Assembly: GCA_902802815.1 (NCBI GenBank)
Contig: CADCNQ010000001.1
Coordinates: forward strand, 1 to 64,000
Source: an uncultured Bacteroidales bacterium
Lineage (GTDB): Bacteria > Bacteroidota > Bacteroidia > Bacteroidales > Bacteroidaceae
Length of the DNA stretch: 64,000 nt
Direction: 5' to 3'
How positions within the stretch are numbered: position 1 is the first letter of the stretch; the number at the start of each line of letters is the position of its first letter. Below, piece by piece: positions 33,168-42,300 of the stretch. The notes under the pieces are model-generated. The model did no database searches. It was given only the letters and a program-made list of their open reading frames with translations, and was not told where the DNA came from. A program made the position numbers and the translations under genes.

Positions 33168-35609
33168 ATGCAAAAAACAAAAGAAATGAGCACCATGAAG
33201 AATATCATAGCCATAGTTTTGACACTCATCATCACAACGGCCGCCGGGGCGGTGGACCTGAAGCACTGCCGCATCATCGTGGGCGCACAGGACGCTGCGC
33301 TGGTGAAGAAGATGGCAACGCTGCTCAGCGAGGACATCGAACGGGTAACCGGCGAGAAGCCCTCCATCGGTATGCAGACCACGGGAGAAGGACCCGAGGT
33401 GGTGCTGGCTACAGCGGAACACGCAGCGGAGATGTGTCCCGAGGCAAAGGCCGGAGAACTGCTGGGCAGCTGGGAACGATACAAGATAACGACACGCGGA
33501 AAGAGGCTCTGCATCGTGGGCAGCGACCCGAGAGGACTGGCATACGGAGTGATGCACGTGAGCCGGAAAATCGGCGTGAACCCGTGGTACTGGTGGGCTG
33601 ACGTGCCAGTGGAGCACAAGGAGAAACTCGACTACAAGGAGAACTACACATCGGCATCGCCCAGCGTGAAATACCGAGGCATATTCATCAACGACGAGGA
33701 CTGGGGACTCAAGACATGGGCGGCGAGAAACTTCGAGAAGGAACTGAACGACATCGGACCGAAGACCTACGACAAGGTGTGCGAACTGCTGCTGCGTCTG
33801 AGGGCCAACATGCTGGCACCGGCAATGCACTCGTGCACGGGAGCCTTCTACAGTCACCCCGAGAGTCAGCGCGTGGCCGGAGAATGGGGCATCATGATAA
33901 CCACAAGCCACTGCGAACCGATGCTGGTGAACAACGCAGCGCAATCCGAGTGGGACAGCAAGGTGGACGGCGAATGGAACTACCAGACGAACCGCGACAA
34001 CATCTACCGCAAATTTGACAAGCGGCTGAGCGAGACGGCGCAGTATGACAACATCTACACCACCGGTATGCGAGGCCTGCACGACGCAGCGATGATAGGT
34101 CCGAAAGACCCGAAGCAGAGGGCTGTGACGCTGGAGAAGGTCATCAGCGACCAACGCGAGATACTGGAGCGCCGCAAAGGGAAACCCGCCGCAGAGATAC
34201 CGCAGATATTCGTGCCCTACAAGGAGGCGCTCGACGTATACGACGCAGGACTGAAGGTGCCGGAGGATATCACCCTCGTATGGCCCGACGACAACTACGG
34301 ATACATGAAGCGAGTGAGCAACGAACAGGAGCGCAGGAGAAGCGGACACAGCGGCATATACTACCATATCAGCTATCTGGGAGCCCCGCACGACAACCTG
34401 TGGATAGCCACTACGGCACCCGTGCTGATGTATGAGGAACTGAAGAAGGCCTACGACTCGGGAGCCGACCGCTACTGGCTGCTCAACGTGGGAGACATCA
34501 AACCCATGGAACTGGAGATGCAGCAGTTCTTCGACATGGCGTGGGAACTCGGAGCGTTCGACTACGAGAAGGCAAGGCTCTATCAGGCAAACTGGCTGGA
34601 GGAGTCGAAGTTCAGAGTTAAAGGTTCAACGTTTCAGGAGATACTTGACAAATACTATCAGCTGGCATGGCAGAGGAAACCGGAATTCATGGGCTACGAA
34701 TGGGAATGGGACACGCCGGAAAACTCACGTCTGCACGACAGCGGTTTCTCATTCACCGACGGCACGGCACAGCAGCGACTGGCCGACTACAAGCGCATCA
34801 GCGACCAGGTGGACTCCATAGAAAAAGCTCTGCCGGAAGCATACCGGCCCGCATTCTTCGAGATGCTGGGCTACAGCGTGAAGGGCGCATACCAGATGAA
34901 CCGTAAGTTCCTGATGGCGCAGCTCAACCACGAGACCGGCAGCGCAGAGGCTGCACGAGAGGCGAAGGAGGCCTACGACAGCATACAGGCGCTGACTGTG
35001 CGCTACAACACGCAGCTGGACGGCAAATGGAATCAGATGATGTCACAGATACCTCCCGGCTTGCGGGCGAAATACCAGTTGATGCCCGAACTGACAGATG
35101 TTGCCACCGATGCCTATCGTCTGCCCGACTACCAGAGGTACACCACACTGCCCCGCCGCGTGGATATCAGCACCATGAAGGCAGAAGCTCCCTTCCGCAT
35201 CGTGAGGGGTATCGGCACCGACTGGGTGGCCCTGCAGATGGGCGAACCGATGGACGACGTGCAGGAGCCCGGAAGCCTCTCCTCCGCGCATCACGACATA
35301 CCTCTCACACTGGATGCCGTCAAGGGAGACAGCGTGCAGCTCTGCATATCGGTGGTGCCGTTCTGGCCCGTAAGCAAGGAGCGCAGCAACCGTCTGGGAG
35401 TGAGCCTCGACGGCTGCGAACCCGTGGTGTGCGAGAACCGCTTCAAGGAATGGGGATTCTCGTGGAAACTGCAGGTGCTGGAAAACCGCCACGAGTTCCT
35501 CGTGACGCTGCCGGTGAAGAGCGCACAGAAAGCACACACGCTGACGCTCGTCATGGGCGACCCGGGACAGATGATTCAGGGCATCAGTTATAAGACAGTA
35601 AACAGATAA
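33168..35609 (+). CDS. GH115 xylan alpha-1,2-glucuronidase
   Basis: This 813-residue protein has a signal peptide that works best from the internal ATG at 33186 or 33195 (MKNIIAIVLTLIITTAAGA). GH115 features are clear: GLAYGVMHVSRKIGVNPWYWWADVPV, the signature KYRGIFINDEDWG, LRANMLAPAMHSC, the catalytic region DDNYGYMKRVSNEQERRRSGHSGIYYHISYLGAPH, and KYYQLAWQRKPEFMGYE. GH115 enzymes remove methyl-glucuronic acid from internal positions of intact glucuronoxylan, complementing the GH67 at 14749. The frame is unbroken. It is followed after 16 bases by a flavodoxin-like gene. The stretch near 34607-34640 has repeat-like words in frame. Confidence 0.94.
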   Translation: MQKTKEMSTMKNIIAIVLTLIITTAAGAVDLKHCRIIVGAQDAALVKKMATLLSEDIERVTGEKPSIGMQTTGEGPEVVLATAEHAAEMCPEAKAGELLGSWERYKITTRGKRLCIVGSDPRGLAYGVMHVSRKIGVNPWYWWADVPVEHKEKLDYKENYTSASPSVKYRGIFINDEDWGLKTWAARNFEKELNDIGPKTYDKVCELLLRLRANMLAPAMHSCTGAFYSHPESQRVAGEWGIMITTSHCEPMLVNNAAQSEWDSKVDGEWNYQTNRDNIYRKFDKRLSETAQYDNIYTTGMRGLHDAAMIGPKDPKQRAVTLEKVISDQREILERRKGKPAAEIPQIFVPYKEALDVYDAGLKVPEDITLVWPDDNYGYMKRVSNEQERRRSGHSGIYYHISYLGAPHDNLWIATTAPVLMYEELKKAYDSGADRYWLLNVGDIKPMELEMQQFFDMAWELGAFDYEKARLYQANWLEESKFRVKGSTFQEILDKYYQLAWQRKPEFMGYEWEWDTPENSRLHDSGFSFTDGTAQQRLADYKRISDQVDSIEKALPEAYRPAFFEMLGYSVKGAYQMNRKFLMAQLNHETGSAEAAREAKEAYDSIQALTVRYNTQLDGKWNQMMSQIPPGLRAKYQLMPELTDVATDAYRLPDYQRYTTLPRRVDISTMKAEAPFRIVRGIGTDWVALQMGEPMDDVQEPGSLSSAHHDIPLTLDAVKGDSVQLCISVVPFWPVSKERSNRLGVSLDGCEPVVCENRFKEWGFSWKLQVLENRHEFLVTLPVKSAQKAHTLTLVMGDPGQMIQGISYKTVNR

Positions 35610-35625
35610 AAAAAACAGCAGAGAT

Positions 35626-36243
35626 ATGAAAGTACTACTCATCAACGGCAGCCCGAGGGCAAACGGCAACACACAGCTCGCGCTGACAGAAGTGGCAAAG
35701 ATGCTGAATCAGGAAGACATCGAGACCGAAATCATCGGTATTGGCAAAGGACCCGCACAGGGATGCGTGGCGTGCGGCTGGTGCGGCAGAATGGGCAAGT
35801 GCACCTTCAACGACGACATCTACTACAAGATATGGCGCACCGTGAAGGACGGCATCGACGGACTGGTGATTGGCACACCCGTGTATTACGGAGGACCCAA
35901 CGGCTCGCTGTGCGCCCTGCTCGACCGCGTGTTCTACTCGATGGGAAAGGAACTGGAATATCTCCCGGCAGCCAGCATCGCCGTGTGCCGCAGAGGAGGA
36001 GCCGTAGGAGCAACGGAGCGCCTCAACAGGTACTTCGCGCTGATGAAGATGCCGCTGGTGAGCTCGCAATACTGGAACATCGTCTACGGACAGACACCGG
36101 GACAGGCGGCACAGGATGCCGAAGGTATGCAGACGATGAGGACGCTGGGACAGAATATGGCGTGGGTTGTCAAGCGCCTCAACACACGCGAGGAAGGACA
36201 TCCCGCCGCCGAACAGAGAGATTGGACCAACTTCATCAGATAA
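35626..36243 (+). CDS. Flavodoxin-fold NAD(P)H-dependent FMN oxidoreductase
   Basis: This 205-residue cytoplasmic protein has the flavin-binding start KVLLINGSPRANGNTQLAL, the cysteine-rich loop GCVACGWCGRMGKCTFNDD (a CxxC seen in iron-sulfur flavoprotein-like reductases), and VIGTPVYYGGPNGSLCALLDRVFYS. It reduces quinones or other small substrates at the expense of NAD(P)H, or shuttles electrons via FMN. The exact partner is unknown. It lies 16 bases after GH115. Its stop codon (36241-36243) is in the same frame as the 5'-truncated RidA sequence that follows, with only the stop separating them. Confidence 0.9.
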   Translation: MKVLLINGSPRANGNTQLALTEVAKMLNQEDIETEIIGIGKGPAQGCVACGWCGRMGKCTFNDDIYYKIWRTVKDGIDGLVIGTPVYYGGPNGSLCALLDRVFYSMGKELEYLPAASIAVCRRGGAVGATERLNRYFALMKMPLVSSQYWNIVYGQTPGQAAQDAEGMQTMRTLGQNMAWVVKRLNTREEGHPAAEQRDWTNFIR

Positions 36244-36276
36244 AAAAAAACACACACCTACAGTCAGGCCATACAG

Positions 36277-36588
36277 GTGGGCAACCTGCTCTACACCTCC
36301 GGTCAGATACCCATCGACCCCGCCACGGGACAGATTGTGGAGGGCGGCATCGAGGCACAGACACGCCAGTCGCTGCTCAACGTACAGGCAATACTGAAGG
36401 AAGCCGGAGTGACAATGGGCAGCGTGGTGAAGACCACTGTGTTCATGGCCGATATGAACGACTTCCCCGCAATGAACGCCGTCTACGCGGATTTTTTCAC
36501 ACAACCCTTCCCTGCACGCTCTGCCGTAGCGGTGAAGACTCTGCCGAAAGGCGCTCTGATAGAGATAGAGGTAGTGGCCGAAGTCTAA
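36277..36588 (+). pseudogene. RidA/YjgF family protein lacking its N-terminus
   Basis: The sequence is a clear RidA enamine/imine deaminase from residue 12 or so onward: NLLYTSGQIPIDPATG, SLLNVQAILKEAGVTM and FPARSAVAVKTLPKGALIEIE. Homology extends upstream of the GTG at 36277 to 36259 (YSQAIQVGN), but no ATG exists and the usual first 14-17 residues are missing. The frame reaches straight back to the stop of the flavodoxin-like gene. A deletion of about 45 bases, or an assembly error, removed the start. A GTG start would give 103 residues without the first beta-strand and the Tyr that contacts substrate. It is probably inactive or made by rare readthrough. The 3' end overlaps the convergent efflux gene. 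Confidence 0.65.
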
Positions 36589-37928
36589 AGACCCACTGAC
36601 TGGCGATACTCCAGTAGGCGGTTATGGTAGTCGGCAAAAGCATCGGTGTACTTGTCGCGCGACTGCTGATAAAGCATCTGGGCCTCAAGGAGGTCAGTCA
36701 TACGTGAGGTGCCGGCGCGATAGTAGTCGCGATTGAGGCGCAGATTCTCTTCCGCCTGTTCGATGCTACTCGCTGCAATCTGCAGTTGCTGGTATGCCTC
36801 CACCACATTGTTCCAAGCATTCTGCATACCTATCTTCATCATCTCCGCATTGTCGGCAAGTTGCTCCTGAGCCTTCTTCTGTTCCAGTTTACGACGACGG
36901 ATGGCATACGAACCGCCCCACCAGTCGCTGAGAGGCACACTGACGGTGGCATAAATCATGCCGAAACTGTGGTTGGTGTCCAACAGGTCGTGATAGTTGT
37001 AGCCGGCACCGACAGCCACCGTGGGCAGATTCTCTCCTATAGTCATCTTCCTCTGCAGGGAAGCGACTTCCACTTGCTTGTTCATCAGTTTGTACTCCGC
37101 ACGCGAGAGGAGTGCAAGGTCATGGTCCTGCCGGGACATCAGGGGCGAAGATACAGACTCATCATAGACAATGGAGAAGGATGTGTCGCGCAACCCGCAA
37201 TATTGCGAGAGAAGCTGGCGCATGAAAGAGAGATTGTTCTGCAGCGTGAGCTTCTGACTGGCAACTTCGTTCTGTCGCAACTGCACCTGCAGCATATCGT
37301 TGCGCATAGCCACACCGGCACGCACGGCAACGTCCACATCCTTGCGCACATCAGCCAGCATGGCCTCCACGGCAAGCACGGTATTAAGTTTCTCCTGCAT
37401 CGTGGCCACCTGCCAGAAATACGACTCGGCAGTCTTCTCTACATTATTCTCTGAGAGCTGCATCTGCAGACGGCTGACATCCTCCCCAACTCGTGCAAGA
37501 CGGTTGCCGTAGACGATGCGACCGCCAGTGAATACGGGTTGAGTGGCCATCACCGAACCCACCATACCGTTCTTGAGCATCGTCATGGTGATGGGAGTCC
37601 CCATTGCTGCGAGAACACCAGAGGGAAGAATCTGGGCAAGAGTCATACTAATGTCTGCAGGCAGCACCTCAGCAGGATTCACAGAGAGCTTGGCCATACC
37701 GTTGTTAGTATTGAAGATGAAACCTCCGGCGCTGATACCCGGGAAGTATTTGGTGAACGCCTCCTTGCGCTGCTGACGGGCAGCCTCAATGTCGTAGCGG
37801 GCAGAACGCACTGCTATATTGTTGTGCAAAGCCGAATCTAAAATCTGCTCCAGAGAGTAGTGCCGCTGAGCCGTTGCAAACAAACTGCAGCACACAAGGG
37901 AGGCGGTGAGGAATATTGTCTTTTTCAT
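36585..37928 (-). CDS. TolC-family outer-membrane efflux protein
   Basis: This 447-residue protein has a signal peptide (MKKTIFLTASLVCCSLFATAQ) and no lipobox, unlike the duct protein of the other triad. Two outer-membrane efflux repeats are seen, with HYSLEQILDSALHNNIAVRSARYDIEAARQQRKEAFTKYFP at the start and TVSVPLSDWWGGSYAIRRRKLEQKKAQEQL in the second half. It forms the outer-membrane channel for the RND pump encoded 2 bases upstream. The three genes (41127, 37931, 36585) form the second complete tripartite efflux operon. The substrate is unknown. Confidence 0.92.
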   Translation of the reverse strand: MKKTIFLTASLVCCSLFATAQRHYSLEQILDSALHNNIAVRSARYDIEAARQQRKEAFTKYFPGISAGGFIFNTNNGMAKLSVNPAEVLPADISMTLAQILPSGVLAAMGTPITMTMLKNGMVGSVMATQPVFTGGRIVYGNRLARVGEDVSRLQMQLSENNVEKTAESYFWQVATMQEKLNTVLAVEAMLADVRKDVDVAVRAGVAMRNDMLQVQLRQNEVASQKLTLQNNLSFMRQLLSQYCGLRDTSFSIVYDESVSSPLMSRQDHDLALLSRAEYKLMNKQVEVASLQRKMTIGENLPTVAVGAGYNYHDLLDTNHSFGMIYATVSVPLSDWWGGSYAIRRRKLEQKKAQEQLADNAEMMKIGMQNAWNNVVEAYQQLQIAASSIEQAEENLRLNRDYYRAGTSRMTDLLEAQMLYQQSRDKYTDAFADYHNRLLEYRQSVGL

Positions 37929-37930
37929 GA

Positions 37931-40900
37931 CTATTTAGTGCTAACTTTCCAATAAACAACGGGTAGCATTGTAACCACCATGATAAGCGAACCGATACCG
38001 CCGGCAAATATTGTCACGCCCACCGGCATCCAGAACGACGACTGGGCAATAATCATCGGCACCACACCGACAGCCGTAGTGGCTGTGGTGAGGAAAATGG
38101 GCACCATACGACGCTTGCCGGCTTCGTAGGCAGCCTGCTTCACCGCACCGTTGTAGGCCTCCCGGTCCACCGTCCAGTCACCGTGCTTCGAAACATACTT
38201 CTGTATCAGATCGATGGCATGCTCGAAGATGAGAATCTCATTGCGCATGATAATACCCATTAGAGTGATAAGTCCGAAGATGGATGTAAGACCGAGTGCA
38301 CGGTTCATCAGAGCAAGACCGATGAGCGCACCCGGCATCATCAGCGACAACGCTGCCATACACACGGTAGTGATACCATATTTCTTGAAGTTGAACAGCA
38401 GGAAAAAGAAAACGATAATCATTGCAATGGTAATACCGTAAATAATCTGCGGCATAGCCTCGTTGCCGTATTCTATCTCACCACCCACCTCTGTACGCAC
38501 GCCCTGCGGGATGTCTATCTCCTCCTGCATAATACGGGCCAGTTCACGCTCGACGGGAGCCGTATATATCCCCTGCACAAACTCCGCCGTCACTGTGATG
38601 CAGCGCTCGCCGCCGCGATGCACGATACGGCTCTCGCTCCACTGGGGCTGCACCGAAGCTATCTGGCGCAAGGGAACTGTGGTGTTGGTGGAAAGTGGAG
38701 AGTTGAAGGTGGAGAGTTGAGCATTGAGAGTTGAGAGAGAGGACGAGAATGTCGAAGTGGGCGTAGCGACACCCAAATTAGCCACATCGGAGTATGTCAT
38801 GTCGGCATCGTCCTTCACTATAATCGGCACTTCGTAATCGCCCTCCCATATCTGTCCCACACGCAGGTCGGCAGAACCTGCACTGAGAGCCAGCTGTGCA
38901 GTGGCGCGAGTGAGTCCGAGACGGGCCGACTCCACAGGATCCAGCCTAACGTTGATGATGGGATACGGCTGCAAATAATCGGTGTGCACCCACTCCAGTT
39001 GAGGGAACTGACGCATACGTTCCATCATACGCTCCGCCACCACGTGGAGAGAATCCATATTCTCACCATAGAACCGGTATTCCAGTTCAGGCACCTCAAG
39101 ATAGTCGAGCCTCTTGAACTTGACATACGCACCCGGGAACGCCTCGCCAAGTTTGGGCTGATACTCCGAAAGGAGGTCGAGAGTGGTCTGCTGAGAACGG
39201 GTGTTGACAATGAACTGAGCATAGTTGCTACCAGCCATCTGGGGAGCATACACATCCATAAAACGCGGCGAAGAACAACCTATAAAGCCGGTGATATTCG
39301 TTATACGTTTATCGTCCGCCAAAGAATTGTAGACGGAATCCGCTATACGTTCAGTCTCCGCGAGACCTTTGCCTTCGGGCAGGAATATCTCCACAGCAAA
39401 CTGGTCGCGGTCGGCATAGGGAAAGAGACGCACCTTCAGCAGGGGAACTATCAAACACGATGCCAGGATGACACAAAGTCCCAGCACCATCGTTGTCCAT
39501 GGACGCCGGAATGTCCAATCCAGAACATAGTCATAGAGCCGCTGCACTCCTTTGGTGATGGCGTTGCCGTCTGTCCTCACCTTGCCCGGACGTATTATCT
39601 TCACCTCCAGGAACGGAATAACAGATACCGCCAGGAGAAGCGACACCATAAGGTTTATGGTGATGGTCCACGGGAAATCCACGAGCGCATCGAGGAACAT
39701 ACCTTTCATCGTGAAGAGGAAGGGGAAGAATATGGCACATATACACACCGTGGCGAGCATCATAGGCATAAAATACTGCTGCACGGAATCTATCGCCGCA
39801 CGCTTCGGTTCGTAACCCTTATTGAGATACTCCAGATAGCCGTCTATCACCACAATGGAATTGTCAACAATCATTCCGAGGACAACTATCAGGGCTGCCA
39901 GCGTCACGATGTTAAGTTCGATACCCACAATATACATTATGGATACGGAGACAAAGGTGCTCAGAGGTATAGTCACCGCAGCCACGATAGCCGAACGCAG
40001 AGGAAAAAGCACCATCATTACAATGATGATTATCAGCATGGATATGAGCAGGTCGCGCAAAAAATCACTGACACTCATACTCACCACTTTGGGTTTGTCG
40101 GCAATGCGCGTCACTTTCACGTCAGAAGGCAGTTCGTTCTTACGGAATTCGTCCAGCACCCGGTCTACATCCCTACCGTATTGCACCACATTGTTGCCCG
40201 GAGTCATTTCCATAGACAACAGAACACAAGGATGCCCATTCTGTTCGATGCGACTTGCCGTCGGCTCGTATTCCCTAACCACTCTGGCAACATCTCTAAC
40301 ACGCGTCACCTTACCCGTAGCAGCATCGGAGAATATTATCTGATTGGCTATCTCCTCCTCGCAGTCTTCCGTAACCTCCACATGGATGGGTATCTGCTGG
40401 TCGTCGTCGCTGATGGCACCGCTCATCGTAGTGAGGCCTTGAGCCTGCAAGCGGGAGAACAGGAACTGCTGACCGATACCGTAAGCCTGAAGGCGCTGAC
40501 GGTCTACATAGAGGGATATCTGCTCCTTGCGGTCGCCGAACATTTTTACGTTGGCAACAGAGGGGATGCGACGCAGACGGTCGCTCAGTTCATCGCTGTA
40601 GGACTTAAGTTCACGATAACTGCGCTGGTCGCTCTCGATAGCTATCAGCAGAGCTGACGTATTGCCGAACTCATCGTTCACTATGACTGCCAGCACTCCT
40701 GCCGGAAGTTGCATCTTGAAGTCTTTCACACCGTGCTTTATCTTGCTCCACACCTCGTCTTTGTTGTTCACATCATCGTTGAGCTTCATCATCACGATAC
40801 ACACGCCGTTCTGAGATGTCGTGGTGGTCTTGGCACGGTTCACCTCACCGAATGTGAAGAGATAGCGCTCCAGAGGACGGGCCACCTGCTGCTCCACTTC

Positions 40901-41083
40901 CTCCGCTGTGGCACCGGGATAGACAGCCACCACTACTCCCTGACGGATGGTGACGTGAGGAAATTCGTCCTTCGGCATATCCCACATACCGAAGATGCCA
41001 AGCACAAACAGTATGCCGATAATGAGCAGCGATATGGAGTAGTGCTCCAATGGCCACTTGAGCCAATTCATCTTCTCTTTCAT
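37931..41083 (-). CDS. RND efflux pump (AcrB/MdtB superfamily)
   Basis: This 1050-residue inner-membrane pump has 12 helices and two periplasmic domains. DMPKDEFPHVTIRQGVVVAVYPGATAEEVEQQV opens the first loop. The proton relay aspartate is in GMIVDNSIVVIDGYL, and GLITLMGIIMRNEILIFEHAIDL is helix 11. It differs markedly from the pump at 28456 and belongs to another Bacteroidota subgroup. It is third in length order but second in the operon, between adaptor and duct. Repeat DNA at 38684-38746 adds about 20 residues (with LSTLNAQLSTFNSPLS) in the second periplasmic loop near residues 780-800, so the gene remains open but carries an unusual Ser/Thr-rich insertion. Confidence 0.94.
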   Translation of the reverse strand: MKEKMNWLKWPLEHYSISLLIIGILFVLGIFGMWDMPKDEFPHVTIRQGVVVAVYPGATAEEVEQQVARPLERYLFTFGEVNRAKTTTTSQNGVCIVMMKLNDDVNNKDEVWSKIKHGVKDFKMQLPAGVLAVIVNDEFGNTSALLIAIESDQRSYRELKSYSDELSDRLRRIPSVANVKMFGDRKEQISLYVDRQRLQAYGIGQQFLFSRLQAQGLTTMSGAISDDDQQIPIHVEVTEDCEEEIANQIIFSDAATGKVTRVRDVARVVREYEPTASRIEQNGHPCVLLSMEMTPGNNVVQYGRDVDRVLDEFRKNELPSDVKVTRIADKPKVVSMSVSDFLRDLLISMLIIIIVMMVLFPLRSAIVAAVTIPLSTFVSVSIMYIVGIELNIVTLAALIVVLGMIVDNSIVVIDGYLEYLNKGYEPKRAAIDSVQQYFMPMMLATVCICAIFFPFLFTMKGMFLDALVDFPWTITINLMVSLLLAVSVIPFLEVKIIRPGKVRTDGNAITKGVQRLYDYVLDWTFRRPWTTMVLGLCVILASCLIVPLLKVRLFPYADRDQFAVEIFLPEGKGLAETERIADSVYNSLADDKRITNITGFIGCSSPRFMDVYAPQMAGSNYAQFIVNTRSQQTTLDLLSEYQPKLGEAFPGAYVKFKRLDYLEVPELEYRFYGENMDSLHVVAERMMERMRQFPQLEWVHTDYLQPYPIINVRLDPVESARLGLTRATAQLALSAGSADLRVGQIWEGDYEVPIIVKDDADMTYSDVANLGVATPTSTFSSSLSTLNAQLSTFNSPLSTNTTVPLRQIASVQPQWSESRIVHRGGERCITVTAEFVQGIYTAPVERELARIMQEEIDIPQGVRTEVGGEIEYGNEAMPQIIYGITIAMIIVFFFLLFNFKKYGITTVCMAALSLMMPGALIGLALMNRALGLTSIFGLITLMGIIMRNEILIFEHAIDLIQKYVSKHGDWTVDREAYNGAVKQAAYEAGKRRMVPIFLTTATTAVGVVPMIIAQSSFWMPVGVTIFAGGIGSLIMVVTMLPVVYWKVSTK
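38684..38746. repeat. Degenerate GAGAGTTGA repeat inserted in frame in RND gene
   Basis: GGTGTTGGTGG, GTGGAGAGTTGA, GGTGGAGAGTTGA, GCATTGAGAGTTGA and GAGAGAGG occur in succession. On the coding strand they read in frame as a Ser/Thr/Asn/Leu-rich peptide between the strand ending GVATPTSTF and TTVPLRQIASV. Confidence 0.8.
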
Positions 41084-41126
41084 AATTACGAATTTGTATT
41101 ATGAATTATGCATTGCGAATTATACG
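41084..41126. repeat. AATTACGAATTATG-type repeat between adaptor and pump genes
   Basis: This 43-base gap is made almost wholly of AATTACGAA, TATGAATTATG and GCGAATTATAC words. Related words recur just upstream of the adaptor gene (42150-42168). No promoter is seen here, so adaptor and pump are probably on one transcript. Confidence 0.6.
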
Positions 41127-42146
41127 TCAGTAAACCACATTCGTACCCTCGCTCAGCTTCTGATAACCCTCCGTGATGATACGCTGACCAATACCAATTC
41201 CACTTGTCACAGATATATAATTGCCCTGTGTCTTGCCGATGGTGACAGGAGTACGGTGCGCCGTGCTGTCACATGCCACCGTCCACACGAACAACGTGCC
41301 GTCGGAGCGTTTCTGCACAGCTGTCACAGGCACCAGTTTTTCACTTCCGTCCTCACCTTCTCCACTGCCGAAGGATACGCTTGCCACCATACCCGGCAAT
41401 AGCTTGCGATCAGTATTTGCCACATTGATACGTATATCGTAGGTGTGCGTCAGAGCATCTGCCTGCACACCCTTCTCTATACGTCCACCCTGATATGTTT
41501 CGTTGGTGGCTTCCACCTTTATCACCGACGGAGTACCTGCGTGGATATCACTTATTTCCGTCTCAGGCACAGACACCTTCACTTTCACACTGCTGATATC
41601 AAGAATAGTTACCACTGCCTGAGAAGGCATTGCCGTCTCACCGGCACCGGTCTGCTTACGGCCTATCACACCGCTCACTGGAGCCGTCAGACGGCAGTCG
41701 GCTAAATTCTTCTTCGCAACCTCAAGCTGTGCATGAGCCTGAGCCACCTTGCTCTGTATCTCCACCCATTGGGCTTCCGTAAGCGAACCGTTGTCATGCA
41801 GCATACCATAGCGCTGCAATGCATCATTAGCCTGAGTCATCGAAGCCTCCGCGCCAATAAGTACGTTGCGGGCCTGAGTGTCATCCATCTCCGCAAGGAG
41901 TTGACCGCTTGTGACAAACTGTCCCTCGCTCACAAACACACGCTTTACAACCCCCATTCCGGTGAAACTCACCGCCGTAGCTTCGCGTTCCTCCACAATG
42001 CCCACATACGTCTGACTGCGACCCTCCGAACCGCGAATCGCCAACTGTGTCACAACTCTGGTAGGAGCCTTGCTCTGCTGCCCCTTCCGCTCCCCACAAC
42101 TGCTGAAAAGAAATACTGTCAGCAGCAATAAGATACTTCTGTTCAT
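41127..42146 (-). CDS. RND periplasmic adaptor lipoprotein (MFP), second triad
   Basis: From the ATG at 42146 the protein has 339 residues, with a lipobox (FLFSSCGERKG, Cys17). The membrane-fusion order is present: RSQTYVGIVEEREATAVSFTGMGVVKRVFVSEGQFVTSGQLLAEMDD, a short coiled-coil hairpin, then LTAPVSGVIGRKQTGAGETAMPSQAV and a beta-barrel. It couples the pump at 37931 to the TolC-like duct at 36585 and is the first gene of the operon. A frame extension to 42182 would lie across the promoter and is not used. Confidence 0.92.
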   Translation of the reverse strand: MNRSILLLLTVFLFSSCGERKGQQSKAPTRVVTQLAIRGSEGRSQTYVGIVEEREATAVSFTGMGVVKRVFVSEGQFVTSGQLLAEMDDTQARNVLIGAEASMTQANDALQRYGMLHDNGSLTEAQWVEIQSKVAQAHAQLEVAKKNLADCRLTAPVSGVIGRKQTGAGETAMPSQAVVTILDISSVKVKVSVPETEISDIHAGTPSVIKVEATNETYQGGRIEKGVQADALTHTYDIRINVANTDRKLLPGMVASVSFGSGEGEDGSEKLVPVTAVQKRSDGTLFVWTVACDSTAHRTPVTIGKTQGNYISVTSGIGIGQRIITEGYQKLSEGTNVVY

Positions 42147-42171
42147 CACGGTATTATACGAATTACGATGA

Positions 42172-42179
42172 CAAATATA
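42172..42179 (-). promoter_or_regulatory. Bacteroidota -7 element for second RND triad
   Basis: TATATTTG on the minus strand, 26 bases before the adaptor start at 42146. Confidence 0.7.
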
Positions 42180-42284
42180 CAAATTTTAGACATTCGTCCG
42201 TCATTTTTTCTTCTCTTTTTATTTATTTATCCTGTTTTTATAGTCTTCAACAGCACAAACTCCACAAACATAAGAGTTTTTTCG

Positions 42285-42292
42285 TACTTTTG
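42285..42292 (+). promoter_or_regulatory. Bacteroidota -7 element for YbaK-like gene
   Basis: TACTTTTG ends 8 bases before the ATG at 42301, so the transcript should have almost no leader. Confidence 0.7.
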
Positions 42293-42300
42293 CAGCCGAA

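Noticed and set aside
33105-34391. Long open frame opposite GH115
   Set aside because: It is explained by codon bias of the strongly supported GH115 gene; the protein sequence shows no family features.
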